A DNA stretch of 64,000 bases from Hippophae tibetana. Its lineage: Eukaryota; Streptophyta; Magnoliopsida; Rosales; Elaeagnaceae. The stretch covers positions 69,858,449-69,922,448 of the forward strand of contig CM072810.1 of assembly GCA_037013495.1 (NCBI GenBank). The letters run 5' to 3'. A model generated the notes under the pieces. That model ran no database searches. It saw nothing but the letters and a program-made list of their open reading frames with translations, and was not told the origin of the DNA. Shown here piece by piece: positions 11,500 to 24,839 of the stretch. Each line of letters starts with the position of its first letter. Positions within the stretch are counted from its first letter, which is position 1. The translations under genes and the position numbers were made by a program.

Positions 11500-14400
11500 T
11501 TATTTAATTATGGGCCTCTTATATTTTGCAATTTTGTTTCTACTAAATTGTGTAATTTAATTTGTCTTATTTATAATAATTATTTTTATGCTTTAATTAT
11601 TTACGGATTGATTAAGCACATTTCACAACTAAATATCCCTACTAAGGTTCCACTACTTCTAGTGTTTTGTTGCTTATATAAGAAAACAACAACCTTTTGA
11701 AGGAGGAAGAACTAGTATAATTAATGAAAATATTTTTTACCATGCTTTGTACTTTTCTTCCAAGGGTTCTTGATGAAATGCCTGGATTCGACACATCAAA
11801 AGGAGTGATCATTATTTTTTGGCGTCAAAAGGTTGGGGTTTTAGGGACTAATTAATGTTCCTTTCATGTGAGGATTTAATTTCGTTGTTCTTTTTTAAAT
11901 CTCTGTCTCTTAGTCTTGATGTTTATTGCTACGCTCAATAAATCTTTGTTCTTCATAAAAAAAATTTGTGGAAAAATAAGATGGTTTCTACTTTTTACAG
12001 TATTAAGAAAAGAACATTTGATAAATCAGAGTTTCAATTTTACACTCCCATTACTTTCGACTCGGGTGTCGAAACTTTTAATATAATAAATCAAATCGAA
12101 GCTTGGAAAGATTCGTATAATCAGAGCAGGGATTCCAAAGAATATTTTTTTTTGAAACCAAATTACACCTTTACATAACCTACCAAGAGTTTAAAATTTT
12201 TGTCGCACCTATTGCGTTTTTTTTTGCTTTCAGTTCTTAGAATGCCACCATAAGAGCGATTGAGTTACTAACCAAGAGTGTTTTAAAAAACATTCTAAAG
12301 TTCTCAATATCCAACAAAAACTCTATAGATCATACAAAGATTCTCATGATCCTTCACAAGGGATAGATTTGGAATATCAAATGAAAGGATTAATGTTGGA
12401 AGCAATTATTTTTGTTTTATTTAATTATGGGCCTCTTATATTTTGCAATTTTGTTTCTACTGAATTGTGGAATTTAATTTGTCTTATTTATAATAAGTAT
12501 TTTTATGCTTTAATTATTTACGGATTGATTAAACACATTTCACAACTAAGTATCCCTACTAAGGTTCCACTACTTCTAGTGTTTTGTTGCTTATATATGA
12601 AAACAACAACCTTTTGAAGGAGGAAGAACTAGTATAATTAATGAAAATATTTTTTACCATGCTTTGTACTTTTCTTCCAAGGGTTCTTGATGAAATGCCT
12701 GGATTCGACACATCAAAAGGAGTGATCATTATTTTTTGGCGTCAAAAGGTTGGGGTTTTAGGGACTAATTGATGTTGCTTTCATGTGAGGATTTAATTTC
12801 GTTGTTCTTTTTTAAATCTCCGTCTCTTAGTCTTGATGTTTATTTCTACGCTCAATAAATCTTTGTTCTTCATAAAAAAAATTTGTGGAAAAAGAAGATA
12901 GTTTCTACTTTTTACAGTATTAAGAAAAGAACATTTGATAAATCAGAGTTCCAATTTTACACTCCCATTACTTTCGACTCGGGTGTCGAAACTTTTAATA
13001 TAATAAATTAAATCGAAGCTTGGAAAGATTCGTATAATCAGAGCAGGGATTCCAAAGAATATTTTTTTTTGAAACCAAATTACACCTTTACATAACCTAC
13101 CAAGAGTTTAAAATTTTTGTCGCACCTATTGCGTTTTTTTTTGCTTTCAGTTTTTAGAATGCCACCATAAGAGCGATTGAGTTACTAACCAAGAGTGTGT
13201 TTAAAAAACATTCTAAAGTTCTCAATATCCAACAAAAACTCTATAGATCATACAAAGATTCTCATGATCCTTCACAAGGGATAGATTTGGAATATCAAAT
13301 GAAAGGATTAATGTTGGAAGCAATTATTTTTGTTTTATTTAATTATGGGCCTCTTATATTTTGCAATTTTGTTTCTACTGAATTGTGGAATTTAATTTGT
13401 CTTATTTATAATAAGTATTTTTATGCTTTAATTATTTACGGATTGATTAAGCACATTTCACAACTAAATATCCCTACTAAGGTTCCACTACTTCTAGTGT
13501 TTTGTTGCTTATATAAGAAAACAACAACCTTTTGAAGGAGGAAGAACTAGTATAATTAATGAAAATATTTTTTACCATGCTTTGTACTTTTCTTCCAAGG
13601 GTTCTTGATGAAATGCCTGGATTCGACACATCAAAAGGAGTGATCATTATTTTTTGGCGTCAAAAGGTTGGGGTTTTAGGGACTAATTGATGTTGCTTTC
13701 ATGTGAGGATTTAATTTTGTTGTTCTTTTTTAAATCTCCGTCTCTTATCTTGATGTTTATTTCTACGCTCAATAAATATTTGTTCTTCATAAAAAAAATT
13801 TGTGGAAAAAGAAGATGGTTTCTACTTTTTACAGTATTAAGAAAAGAACATTTGATAAATCAGAGTTCCAATTTTACACTCCCATTACTTTCGACTCGGG
13901 TGTCGAAACTTTTAATATAATAAATCAAATCGAAGCTTGGAGAGATTCGTATAATCAGAGCAGGGATTCCAAAGAATATTTTTTTTTGAAACCAAATTAC
14001 ACCTTTACATAACCTACCAAGAGTTTAAAATTTTTGTCGCACCTATTCCGTTTTTTTTTGCTTTCAGATCTTAGAATGCCACCATAAGAGCGATTGAGTT
14101 ACTAACCAAGAGTGTGTTTAAAAAACATTCTAAAGTTCTCAATATCCAACAAAAACTCTATAGATCATACAAAGATTCTCATGATCCTTCACAAGGGATA
14201 GATTTGGAATATCAAATGAAAGGATTAATGTTGGAAGCAATTATTTTTGTTTTATTTAATTATGGGCCTCTTATATTTTGCAATTTTGTTTCTACTGAAT
14301 TGTGGAATTTAATTTGTCTTATTTATAATAAGTATTTTTATGCTTTAATTATTTACGGATTGATTAAACACATTTCACAACTAAGTATCCCTACTAAGGT

Positions 14401-16553
14401 TCCACTACTTCTAGTGTTTTGTTGCTTATATAAGAAAACAACAACCTTTTGAAGGAGGAAGAACTAGTATAATTAATGAAAATATTTTTTACCATGCTTT
14501 GTACTTTTCTTCCAAGGGTTCTTGATGAAATGCCTGGATTCGATACATCAAAAGGAGTGATCATTATTTTTTGGCGTCAAAAGGTTGGGGTTTTAGGGAC
14601 TAATTGATGTTGCTTTCATGTGAGGATTTAATTTCGTTGTTCTTTTTTAAATCTCCGTCTCTTAGTCTTGATGTTTATTTCTACGCTCAATAAATCTTTG
14701 TTCTTCATAAAAAAAATTTGTGGAAAAAGAAGATGGTTTCTACTTTTTACAGTATTAAGAAAAGAACATTTGATAAATCAGAGTTCCAATTTTACACTCC
14801 CATTACTTTCGACTCGGGTGTCGAAACTTTTAATATAATAAATGAAATCGAAGCTTGGAAAGATTCGTATAATCAGAGCAGGGATTCCAAAGAATATTTT
14901 TTTTTGAAACCAAATTACACCTTTACATAACCTACCAAGAGTTTAAAATTTTTGTCGCACCTATTGCGTTTTTTTTTGCTTTCAGTTTTTAGAATGCCAC
15001 CATAAGAGCGATTGAGTTACTAACCAAGAGTGTGTTTAAAAAACATTCTAAAGTTCTCAATATCCAACAAAAACTCTATAGATCATACAAAGATTCTCAT
15101 GATCCTTCACAAGGGATAGATTTGGAATATCAAATGAAAGGATTAATGTTGGAAGCAATTATTTTTGTTTTATTTAATTATGGGCCTCTTATATTTTGCA
15201 ATTTTGTTTCTACTGAATTGTGGAATTTAATTTGTCTTATTTATAATAAGTATTTTTATGCTTTAATTATTTACGGATTGATTAAGCACATTTCACAACT
15301 AAATATCCCTACTAAGGTTCCACTACTTCTAGTGTTTTGTTGCTTATATAAGAAAACAACAACCTTTTGAAGGAGGAAGAACTAGTATAATTAATGAAAA
15401 TATTTTTTACCATGCTTTGTACTTTTCTTCCAAGGGTTCTTGATGAAATGCCTGGATTCGACACATCAAAAGGAGTGATCATTATTTTTTGGCGTCAAAA
15501 GGTTGGGGTTTTAGGGACTAATTGATGTTGCTTTCATGTGAGGATTTAATTTTGTTGTTCTTTTTTAAATCTCCGTCTCTTATCTTGATGTTTATTTCTA
15601 CGCTCAATAAATATTTGTTCTTCATAAAAAAAATTTGTGGAAAAAGAAGGTGGTTTCTACTTTTTACAGTATTAAGAAAAGAACATTTGATAAATCAGAG
15701 TTCCAATTTTACACTCCCATTACTTTCGACTCGGGTGTCGAAACTTTTAATATAATAAATCAAATCGAAGCTTGGAGAGATTCGTATAATCAGAGCAGGG
15801 ATTCCAAAGAATATTTTTTTTTGAAACCAAATTACACCTTTACATAACCTACCAAGAGTTTAAAATTTTTGTCGCACCTATTCCGTTTTTTTTTGCTTTC
15901 AGATTTTAGAATGCCACCATAAGAGCGATTGAGTTACTAACCAAGAGTGTGTTTAAAAAACATTCTAAAGTTCTCAATATCCAACAAAAACTCTATAGAT
16001 CATACAAAGATTCTCATGATCCTTCACAAGGGATAGATTTGGAATATCAAATGAAAGGATTAATGTTGGAAGCAATTATTTTTGTTTTATTTAATTATGG
16101 GCCTATTATATTTTGCAATTTTGTTTCTACTGAATTGTGTAATTTAATTTGTCTTATTTATAATAAGTATTTTTATGCTTTAATTATTTACGGATTGATT
16201 AAGCACATTTCACAACTAAATATCCCTACTAAGGTTCCACTACTTCTAGTGTTTTGTTGCTTATATAAGAAAACAACAACCTTTTGAAGGAGGAAGAACT
16301 AGTATAATTAATGAAAATATTTTTTACCATGCTTTGTACTTTTCTTCCAAGGGTTCTTGATGAAATGCCTGGATTCGACACATCAAAAGGAGTGATCATT
16401 ATTTTTTGGCGTCAAAAGGTTGGGGTTTTAGGGACTAATTGATGTTGTTTTCGTGTGTGGATTTAATTTCGTTGTTCTTTTTTAAATCTCCGTCTCTTAG
16501 TCTTGATGTTTATTTCTACGCTCAATAAATTTTTGTTCTTCATAAAAAAAATT
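11500..16553 (+). repeat. B-type units M13b-M18 with a two-unit (1835-bp) duplication
   Basis: M14b and M16b share ttaaacacatttcac and ctaagtatccc (about 12530 and 14365). M15 and M17 share a two-base deletion in the usual cttagtcttgatg motif (about 13745 and 15580). M16 and M18 share cttggagagattc. The offset is 1835 bp, so a two-unit block was duplicated between about 12300 and 15930. M14 lost two bases at gagtgttttaaaa (about 12277), which shortens its frame to 82 codons (12369-12617). M18 introduces gcctattatattt and gtgtaattt, later seen in M22 and M25. Confidence 0.8.
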
Positions 16554-18390
16554 TGTGGAAAAAGAAGATGGTTTCTACTTTTTACAGTATTAAAAAAAGA
16601 ACATTTGATAAATCAGAGTTCCAATTTTAGACTTCCATTATTTTTGACCCGGGTGCAAAACTTTTAATATAATAAATCAAATCGAAGCTTGGAATGATTC
16701 GTATAATCAGAGCATGGATTCCAAAGAATATTATTTTTTGAAACCAAATTGCACCGTTTAAATAACCTACCAAGAGTTTAAAATATTCGTCGCTATTATT
16801 CTGTTTTTTTTTTCTTTCAGTTTTTTGAATGCCACCATAAGAGCGATTGAGTTACTAACCAAGAGTGTGTTTAAAAAAATTCTAAAGTTCTCAATATCCA
16901 ACAATTATTCTCAGGATCATATAAATATTCTAATTATCCTTCGCAAGAGATAGATTTGGAATAACAAATGGAAAGATTAATTTTGGAAGCAATTCGTTCT
17001 GTTTTATTTAATTATAGGCCTCCTATGTTTAGCGATTTTGTTTCTACTGAATTGTGAAATTTAATTTCTCTTATTTATGATAAGTATTTTTATGCTTTTA
17101 TTATTTACGGATGGATTAAGCACATATCACAACTAAATATCCCTACTAAGGTTCCATTACTTCTAGGGTTTTGTTGCTTATATAAGAAAACAACAACCTT
17201 TCGAAGGAGGAAGAACTAGTATAATTAATGAAAATATTTTTTACCATACTTTTTACTTTTCTTCATAGGGTTCTTGATGAAATGCCAGGATTCGACACAT
17301 CAAAAGGAGTGATCATTATTTTTTGGCGTCAAACGGTTGGGGTTTTAGGGACTAATTGATGTTGCTTTCATGTGAGGATTTAATTTCGTTGTTCTTTTTT
17401 AAATCTACGTCTCTTAGTCTTGATGTTTATTTCTACGCTCAATAAATCTTTGTTCTTCACAAAAAAAATTGTGTGAAAAAGAAGATGTTTCTACTTTTTA
17501 CAGTATTAAAAAAAGAACATTTTATAAATCAGAGTTCCAATTTTACACTCCTATTACTTTTGACTCGGGTGTCAAAACTTTTAATATAATAAATCAAATC
17601 GAAGCTTGGAAAGATTCGTATAATCAGAGTAGGGATTCCAAAGAATATTTTTTTTTGAAACCAAATTACACCTTTACATAACCTACCAAGAGTTTAAAAT
17701 TTTTGTCGCACCTATTGCGTTTTTTTTTTTTGCTTTCAGTTGTTAGAATGCCACCATAAGGGCGATTGAGTTACTAACCAAGAGTGTGTTTAAAAAACAT
17801 TCTAAAGTTCTCAATATCCAACAAAAACTCTATAGATCATACAAAGATTCTCATGATCCTTCACAAGGGATAGATTTGGAATATCAAATGAAAGGATTAA
17901 TGTTGGAAGCAATTATTTTTGTTTTATTTAATTATGGGCCTCTTATATTTTGCAATTTTGTTTCTACTGAATTGTGGAATTTAATTTGTCTTATTTATAA
18001 AAAGTATTTTTATGCTTTAATTATTTACGGATTGATTAAGCACATTTCACAACTAAATATCCCTACTAAGGTTCCACTACTTCTAGTGTTTTGTTGCTTA
18101 TATAAGAAAACAACAACCTTTTGAAGGAGGAAGAACTAGTATAATTAATGAAAATAGTTTTTACCATGCTTTGTACTTTTTTTCCAAGGGTTCTTGATGA
18201 AATGCCTGGATTCGACACATCAAAAGGAGTGATCATTATTTTTTGGCGTCAAAAGGTTGGGGTTTTAGGGACTAATTGATGTTGCTTTCATGTGAGGATT
18301 TAATTTCGTTGTTCTTTTTTAAATCTCCGTCTCTTAGTCTTGATGTTTTTTTCTACGCTCAATAAATCTTTGTTCTTCATAAAAAAAATT
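16553..18390 (+). repeat. Units M19 (A/C-like) and M20 (C start, B second half)
   Basis: M19 returns to the non-B second half, with ctcaggatc, tataaatattctaatt and acggatggatt. M20 is the first unit with the C-type start ttgtgtgaaaaagaagatgttt, but its second half is B-type and carries the 112-codon frame at 17786. The M19b-M20 pair recurs as M26b-M27 about 6425 bp (seven units) downstream and as M37b-M38 a further 10.09 kb on. M20 is one of the longest units (921 bp) because its T-tract reaches about 12 bases. Confidence 0.78.
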
Positions 18391-21300
18391 TGTGGAAAAA
18401 GAAGATGGTTTCTACTTTTTACAGTATTAAAAAAAGAACATTTGATAAATCAGAGTTCCAATTTTACACTCCCATTACTTTCGACTCGGGTGTCGAAACT
18501 TTTAATATAATAAATGAAATCGAAGCTTGGAAAGATTCGTATAATCAGAGCAGGGATTCCAAAGAATATTTTTTTTTGAAACCAAATTACACCTTTACAT
18601 AACCTACCAAGAGTTTAAAATTTTTGTCGCACCTATTGCGTTTTTTTTTGCTTTCAGTTTTTAGAATGCCACCATAAGAGCGATTGAGTTACTAACCAAG
18701 AGTGTGTTTAAAAAACATTCTAAAGTTCTCAATATCCAACAAAAACTCTATAGATCATACAAAGATTCTCATGATCCTTCACAAGGGATAGATTTGGAAT
18801 ATCAAATGAAAGGATTAATGTTGGAAGCAATTATTTTTGTTTTATTTAATTATGGGCCTCTTATATTTTGCAATTTTGTTTCTACTGAATTGTGGAATTT
18901 AATTTGTCTTATTTATAATAAGTATTTTTATGCTTTAATTATTTACGGATTGATTAAGCACATTTCACAACTAAATATCCCTACTAAGGTTCCACTACTT
19001 CTAGTGTTTTGTTGCTTATATAAGAAAACAACAACCTTTTGAAAGAGGAAGAACTAGTATAATTAATGAAAATATTATTTACCATGCTTTGTACTTTTCT
19101 TCCAAGGGTTCTTGATGAAATGCCTGGATTCGACACATCAAAAGGAGTGATCATTATTTTTTGGCGTCAAAAGGTTGGGGTTTTAGGGACTAATTGATGT
19201 TGCTTTCATGTGAGGATTTAATTTTGTTGTTCTTTTTTAAATCTCCGTCTCTTATCTTGATGTTTATTTCTACGCTCAATAAATATTTGTTCTTCATAAA
19301 AAAAATTTGTGGAAAAAGAAGATGGTTTCTACTTTTTACAGTATTAAGAAAAGAACATTTGATAAATCAGAGTTCCAATTTTACACTCCCATTACTTTCG
19401 ACTCGGGTGTCGAAACTTTTAATATAATAAATCAAATCGAAGCTTGGAAAGATTCGTATAATCAGAGCAGGGATTCCAAAGAATATTTTTTTTTGAAACC
19501 AAATTACACCTTTACATAACCTACCAAGAGTTTAAAATTTTTGTCGCACCTATTCCGTTTTTTTTTGCTTTGAGTTTTTAGAATGCCACCATAAGAGCGA
19601 TTGAGTTACTAACCAAGAGTGTGTTTAAAAAACATTCTAAAGTTCTCAATATCCAACAAAAACTCTATAGATCATACAAAGATTCTCATGATCCTTCACA
19701 AGGGATAGATTTGGAATATCAAATGAAAGGATTAATGTTGGAAGCAATTATTTTTGTTTTATTTAATTATGGGCCTATTATATTTTGCAATTTTGTTTCT
19801 ACTGAATTGTGTAATTTAATTTGTCTTATTTATAATAAGTATTTTTATGCTTTAATTATTTACGGATTGATTAAGCACATTTCACAACTAAATATCCCTA
19901 CTAAGGTTCCACTACTTCTAGTGTTTTGTTGCTTATATAAGAAAACAACAACCTTTTGAAGGAGGAAGAACTAGTATAATTAATGAAAATAGTTTTTACC
20001 ATGCTTTGTACTTTTTTTCCAAGGGTTCTTGATGAAATGCCTGGATTCGACACATCAAAAGGAGTGATCATTATTTTTTGGCGTCAAAAGGTTGGGGTTT
20101 TAGGGACTAATTGATGTTGCTTTCATGTGAGGATTTAATTTCGTTGTTCTTTTTTAAATCTCCGTCTCTTAGTCTTGATGTTTTTTTCTACGCTCAATAA
20201 ATCTTTGTTCTTCATAAAAAAAATTTGTGGAAAAAGAAGATGGTTTCTACTTTTTACAGTATTAAAAAAAGAACATTTGATAAATCAGAGTTCCAATTTT
20301 ACACTCCCATTACTTTCGACTCGGGTGTCGAAACTTTTAATATAATAAATGAAATCGAAGCTTGGAAAGATTCGTATAATCAGAGCAGGGATTCCAAAGA
20401 ATATTTTTTTTTGAAACCAAATTACACCTTTACATAACCTACCAAGAGTTTAAAATTTTTGTCGCACCTATTGCGTTTTTTTTTGCTTTCAGTTTTTAGA
20501 ATGCCACCATAAGAGCGATTGAGTTACTAACCAAGAGTGTGTTTAAAAAACATTCTAAAGTTCTCAATATCCAACAAAAACTCTATAGATCATACAAAGA
20601 TTCTCATGATCCTTCACAAGGGATAGATTTGGAATATCAAATGAAAGGATTAATGTTGGAAGCAATTATTTTTGTTTTATTTAATTATGGGCCTCTTATA
20701 TTTTGCAATTTTGTTTCTACTGAATTGTGGAATTTAATTTGTCTTATTTATAATAAGTATTTTTATGCTTTAATTATTTACGGATTGATTAAGCACATTT
20801 CACAACTAAATATCCCTACTAAGGTTCCACTACTTCTAGTGTTTTGTTGCTTATATAAGAAAACAACAACCTTTTGAAAGAGGAAGAACTAGTATAATTA
20901 ATGAAAATATTATTTACCATGCTTTGTACTTTTCTTCCAAGGGTTCTTGATGAAATGCCTGGATTCGACACATCAAAAGGAGTGATCATTATTTTTTGGC
21001 GTCAAAAGGTTGGGGTTTTAGGGACTAATTGATGTTGCTTTCATGTGAGGATTTAATTTCGTTGTTCTTTTTTAAATCTCCGTCTCTTAGTCTTGATGTT
21101 TTTTTCTACGCTCAATAAATCTTTGTTCTTCATAAAAAAAATTTGTGGAAAAAGAAGATGGTTTCTACTTTTTACAGTATTAAAAAAAGAACATTTGATA
21201 AATCAGAGTTCCAATTTTACACTCCCATTACTTTCGACTCGGGTGTCGAAACTTTTAATATAATAAATCAAATCGAAGCTTGGAAAGATTCGTATAATCA

Positions 21301-22627
21301 GAGCAGGGATTCCAAAGAATATTTTTTTTGAAACCAAATTACACCTTTACATAACCTACCAAGAGTTTAAAATTTTTGTCGCACCTATTGCGTTTTTTTT
21401 TTGCTTTCAGTTTTTAGAATGCCACCATAAGAGCGATTGAGTTACTAACCAAGAGTGTGTTTAAAAAACATTCTAAAGTTCTCAATATCCAACAAAAACT
21501 CTATAGATCATACAAAGATTCTCATGATCCTTCACAAGGGATAGATTTGGAATATCAAATGAAAGGATTAATGTTGGAAGCAATTATTTTTGTTTTATTT
21601 AATTATGGGCCTCTTATATTTTGCAATTTTGTTTCTACTGAATTGTGGAATTTAATTTGTCTTATTTATAATAAGTATTTTTATGCTTTAATTATTTACG
21701 GATTGATTAAGCACATTTCACAACTAAATATCCCTACTAAGGTTCCACTACTTCTAGTGTTTTGTTGCTTATATAAGAAAACAACAACCTTTTGAAAGAG
21801 GAAGAACTAGTATAATTAATGAAAATATTATTTACCATGCTTTGTACTTTTCTTCCAAGGGTTCTTGATGAAATGCCTGGATTCGACACATCAAAAGGAG
21901 TGATCATTATTTTTTGGCGTCAAAAGGTTGGGGTTTTAGGGACTAATTGATGTTGCTTTCATGTGAGGATTTAATTTTGTTGTTCTTTTTTAAATCTCCG
22001 TCTCTTATCTTGATGTTTATTTCTACGCTCAATAAATATTTGTTCTTCATAAAAAAAATTTGTGGAAAAAGAAGATGGTTTCTACTTTTTACAGTATTAA
22101 GAAAAGAACATTTGATAAATCAGAGTTCCAATTTTACACTCCCATTACTTTCGACTCGGGTGTCGAAACTTTTAATATAATAAATCAAATCGAAGCTTGG
22201 AAAGATTCGTATAATCAGAGCAGGGATTCCAAAGAATATTTTTTTTTGAAACCAAATTACACCTTTACATAACCTACCAAGAGTTTAAAATTTTTGTCGC
22301 ACCTATTCCGTTTTTTTTTGCTTTGAGTTTTTAGAATGCCACCATAAGAGCGATTGAGTTACTAACCAAGAGTGTGTTTAAAAAACATTCTAAAGTTCTC
22401 AATATCCAACAAAAACTCTATAGATCATACAAAGATTCTCATGATCCTTCACAAGGGATAGATTTGGAATATCAAATGAAAGGATTAATGTTGGAAGCAA
22501 TTATTTTTGTTTTATTTAATTATGGGCCTATTATATTTTGCAATTTTGTTTCTACTGAATTGTGTAATTTAATTTGTCTTATTTATAATAAGTATTTTTA
22601 TGCTTTAATTATTTACGGATTGATTAA
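18130..22627 (+). repeat. B-type block M20b-M25, units M21/M23/M24 and M22/M25 duplicated
   Basis: M21 (18390), M23 (20225) and M24 (21143) share ttttgaaagaggaag and atattatttacc at their 3' ends. M22 (19307) and M25 (22060) share gctttgagtttttag, gcctattatattt and gtgtaattt. The atagtttttacc/actttttttcc variant links the ends of M20 and M22. Offsets of 1835, 2753 and 3672 bp fit several overlapping duplications of one to four units. The B class ends inside M25: after about 22600 the unit switches to aagcacctatcac and cctttcgaagg. Confidence 0.8.
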
Positions 22628-24839
22628 GCACCTATCACAACTAAATATCCCTACTAAGGTTCCATTACTTCTAGGGTTTTGTTGCTTATATAAGAAAACA
22701 ACAACCTTTCGAAGGAGGAAGAACTAGTATAATTAATGAAAATATTTTTTACCATGCTTTTTACTTTTCTTCATAGGGTTCTTGATGAAATTCCAGGATT
22801 CGACACATCAAAAGGAGTGATCATTATTTTTTGGCGTCAAACGGTTGGGGTTTTAGGGACTAATTGATGTTGCTTTCGTGTGAGGATTTAATTTTGTTGT
22901 TCTTTTTTAAATTTCCGTCTCTTAGTCTTGATGTTTATTTCTACGCTCAATAAATCTTTGTTCTTCATAAAAAAAATTGTGTGAAAAAGAAGATGTTTCT
23001 ACTTTTTACAGTATTAAAAAAAGAACATTTGCTAAATCAGAGTTCCAATTTTACACTCCTATTACTTTTGACTCTGGTGTCGATTCTTTTAATATAATAA
23101 ATCAAATCGAAGCTTGGAATGATTCGTATAATCAGAGCATGGATTCCAAAGAATATTATTTTTTGAAACCAAATTGCACCGTTTAAATAACCTACCAAGA
23201 GTTTAAAATATTCGTCGCTATTATTCTGTTTTTTTTTTCTTTCAGTTTTTTGAATTCCACCATAAGAGCGATTGAGTTACTAACCAAGAGTGTGTTTAAA
23301 AAAATTCTAAAGTTCTCAATATCCAACAATTATTCTCAGGATCATATAAATATTCTAATTATCCTTCGCAAGAGATAGATTTGGAATAACAAATGGAAAG
23401 ATTAATTTTGGAAGCAATTCGTTCTGTTTTATTTAATTATAGGCCTCCTATGTTTAGCGATTTTGTTTCTACTGAATTGTGAAATTTAATTTGTCTTATT
23501 TATGATAAGTATTTTTATGATTTTATTATTTACGGATGGATTAAGCACATATCACAACTAAATATCCCTACTAAGGTTCCATTACTTCTAGGGTTTTGTT
23601 GCTTATATAAGAAAACAACAACCTTTCGAAGGAGGAAGAACTAGTATAATTAATGAAAATATTTTTTACCATACTTTTTACTTTTCTTCATAGGGTTCTT
23701 GATGAAATGCCAGGATTCGACACATCAAAAGGAGTGATCATTATTTTTTGGCGTCAAACGGTTGGGGTTTTAGGGACTAATTGATGTTGCTTTCATGTGA
23801 GGATTTAATTTCGTTGTTCTTTTTTAAATCTACGTCTCTTAGTCTTGATGTTTATTTCTACGCTCAATAAATCTTTGTTCTTCACAAAAAAAATTGTGTG
23901 AAAAAGAAGATGTTTCTACTTTTTACAGTATTAAAAAAAGAACATTTTATAAATCAGAGTTCCAATTTTACACTCCTATTACTTTTGACTCGGGTGTCAA
24001 AACTTTTAATATAATAAATCAAATCGAAGCTTGGAAAGATTCGTATAATCAGAGTAGGGATTCCAAAGAATATTTTTTTTTGAAACCAAATTACACCTTT
24101 ACATAACCTACCAAGAGTTTAAAATTTTTGTCGCACCTATTGCGTTTTTTTTTTTGCTTTCAGTTTTTAGAATGCCACCATAAGGGCGATTGAGTTACTA
24201 ACCAAGAGTGTGTTTAAAAAACATTCTAAAGTTCTCAATATCCAACAAAAACTCTATAGATCATACAAAGATTCTCATGATCCTTCACAAGGGATAGATT
24301 TGGAATATCAAATGAAAGGATTAATGTTGGAAGCAATTATTTTTGTTTTATTTAATTATGGGCCTCTTATATTTTGCAATTTTGTTTCTACTGAATTGTG
24401 GAATTTAATTTGTCTTATTTATAAAATGTATTTTTATGCTTTAATTATTTACGGATTGATTAAGCACATTTCACAACTAAATATCCCTACTAAGGTTCCA
24501 CTACTTCTAGTGTTTTGTTGCTTATATAAGAAAACAACAACCTTTTGAAGGAGGAAGAACTAGTATAATTAATGAAAATAGTTTTTACCATGCTTTGTAC
24601 TTTTCTTCCAAGGGTTCTTGATGAAATGCCTGGATTCGACACATCAAAAGGAGTGATTATTATTTTTTGGCGTCAAAAGGTTGGGGTTTTAGGGACTAAT
24701 TGATGTTGCTTTCATGTGAGGATTTAATTTCGTTGTTCTTTTTTAAATCTCCGTCTCTTAGTCTTGATGTTTTTTTCTACGCTCAATAAATTTTTGTTCT
24801 TCATAAAAAAAATTTGTGGAAAAAGAAGATGGTTTCTAC

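Larger units (their letters stand above)
7685..11500 (+). repeat. B-type run M9b-M13a, with near-perfect 919-bp tandem copies
   Basis: The second half of these units differs from A-type at many sites: caaaaactctatagatc, acaagggatag, tatgggcctcttat, gaattgtggaa. It carries an open 112-codon frame at 7685, 8604, 9523 and 10442. From about 8540 to about 11085 the sequence repeats every 919 bp with no difference that I could see by eye, sharing rare variants such as cattatattttgg and tgttttcgtgtgtgg. M10 differs in its first half (ttgatgaaaaag at 8289; gctattattcc at about 8529). M13 begins A-like and turns B-like at about 11500. Confidence 0.85.

Noticed and set aside
13687-13920. 77-codon plus-strand frame (also at 15522, 19194, 21947)
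   Set aside because: It exists only where a two-base deletion in cttagtcttgatg shifts the frame, and it overlaps the main frame of the next unit out of register.
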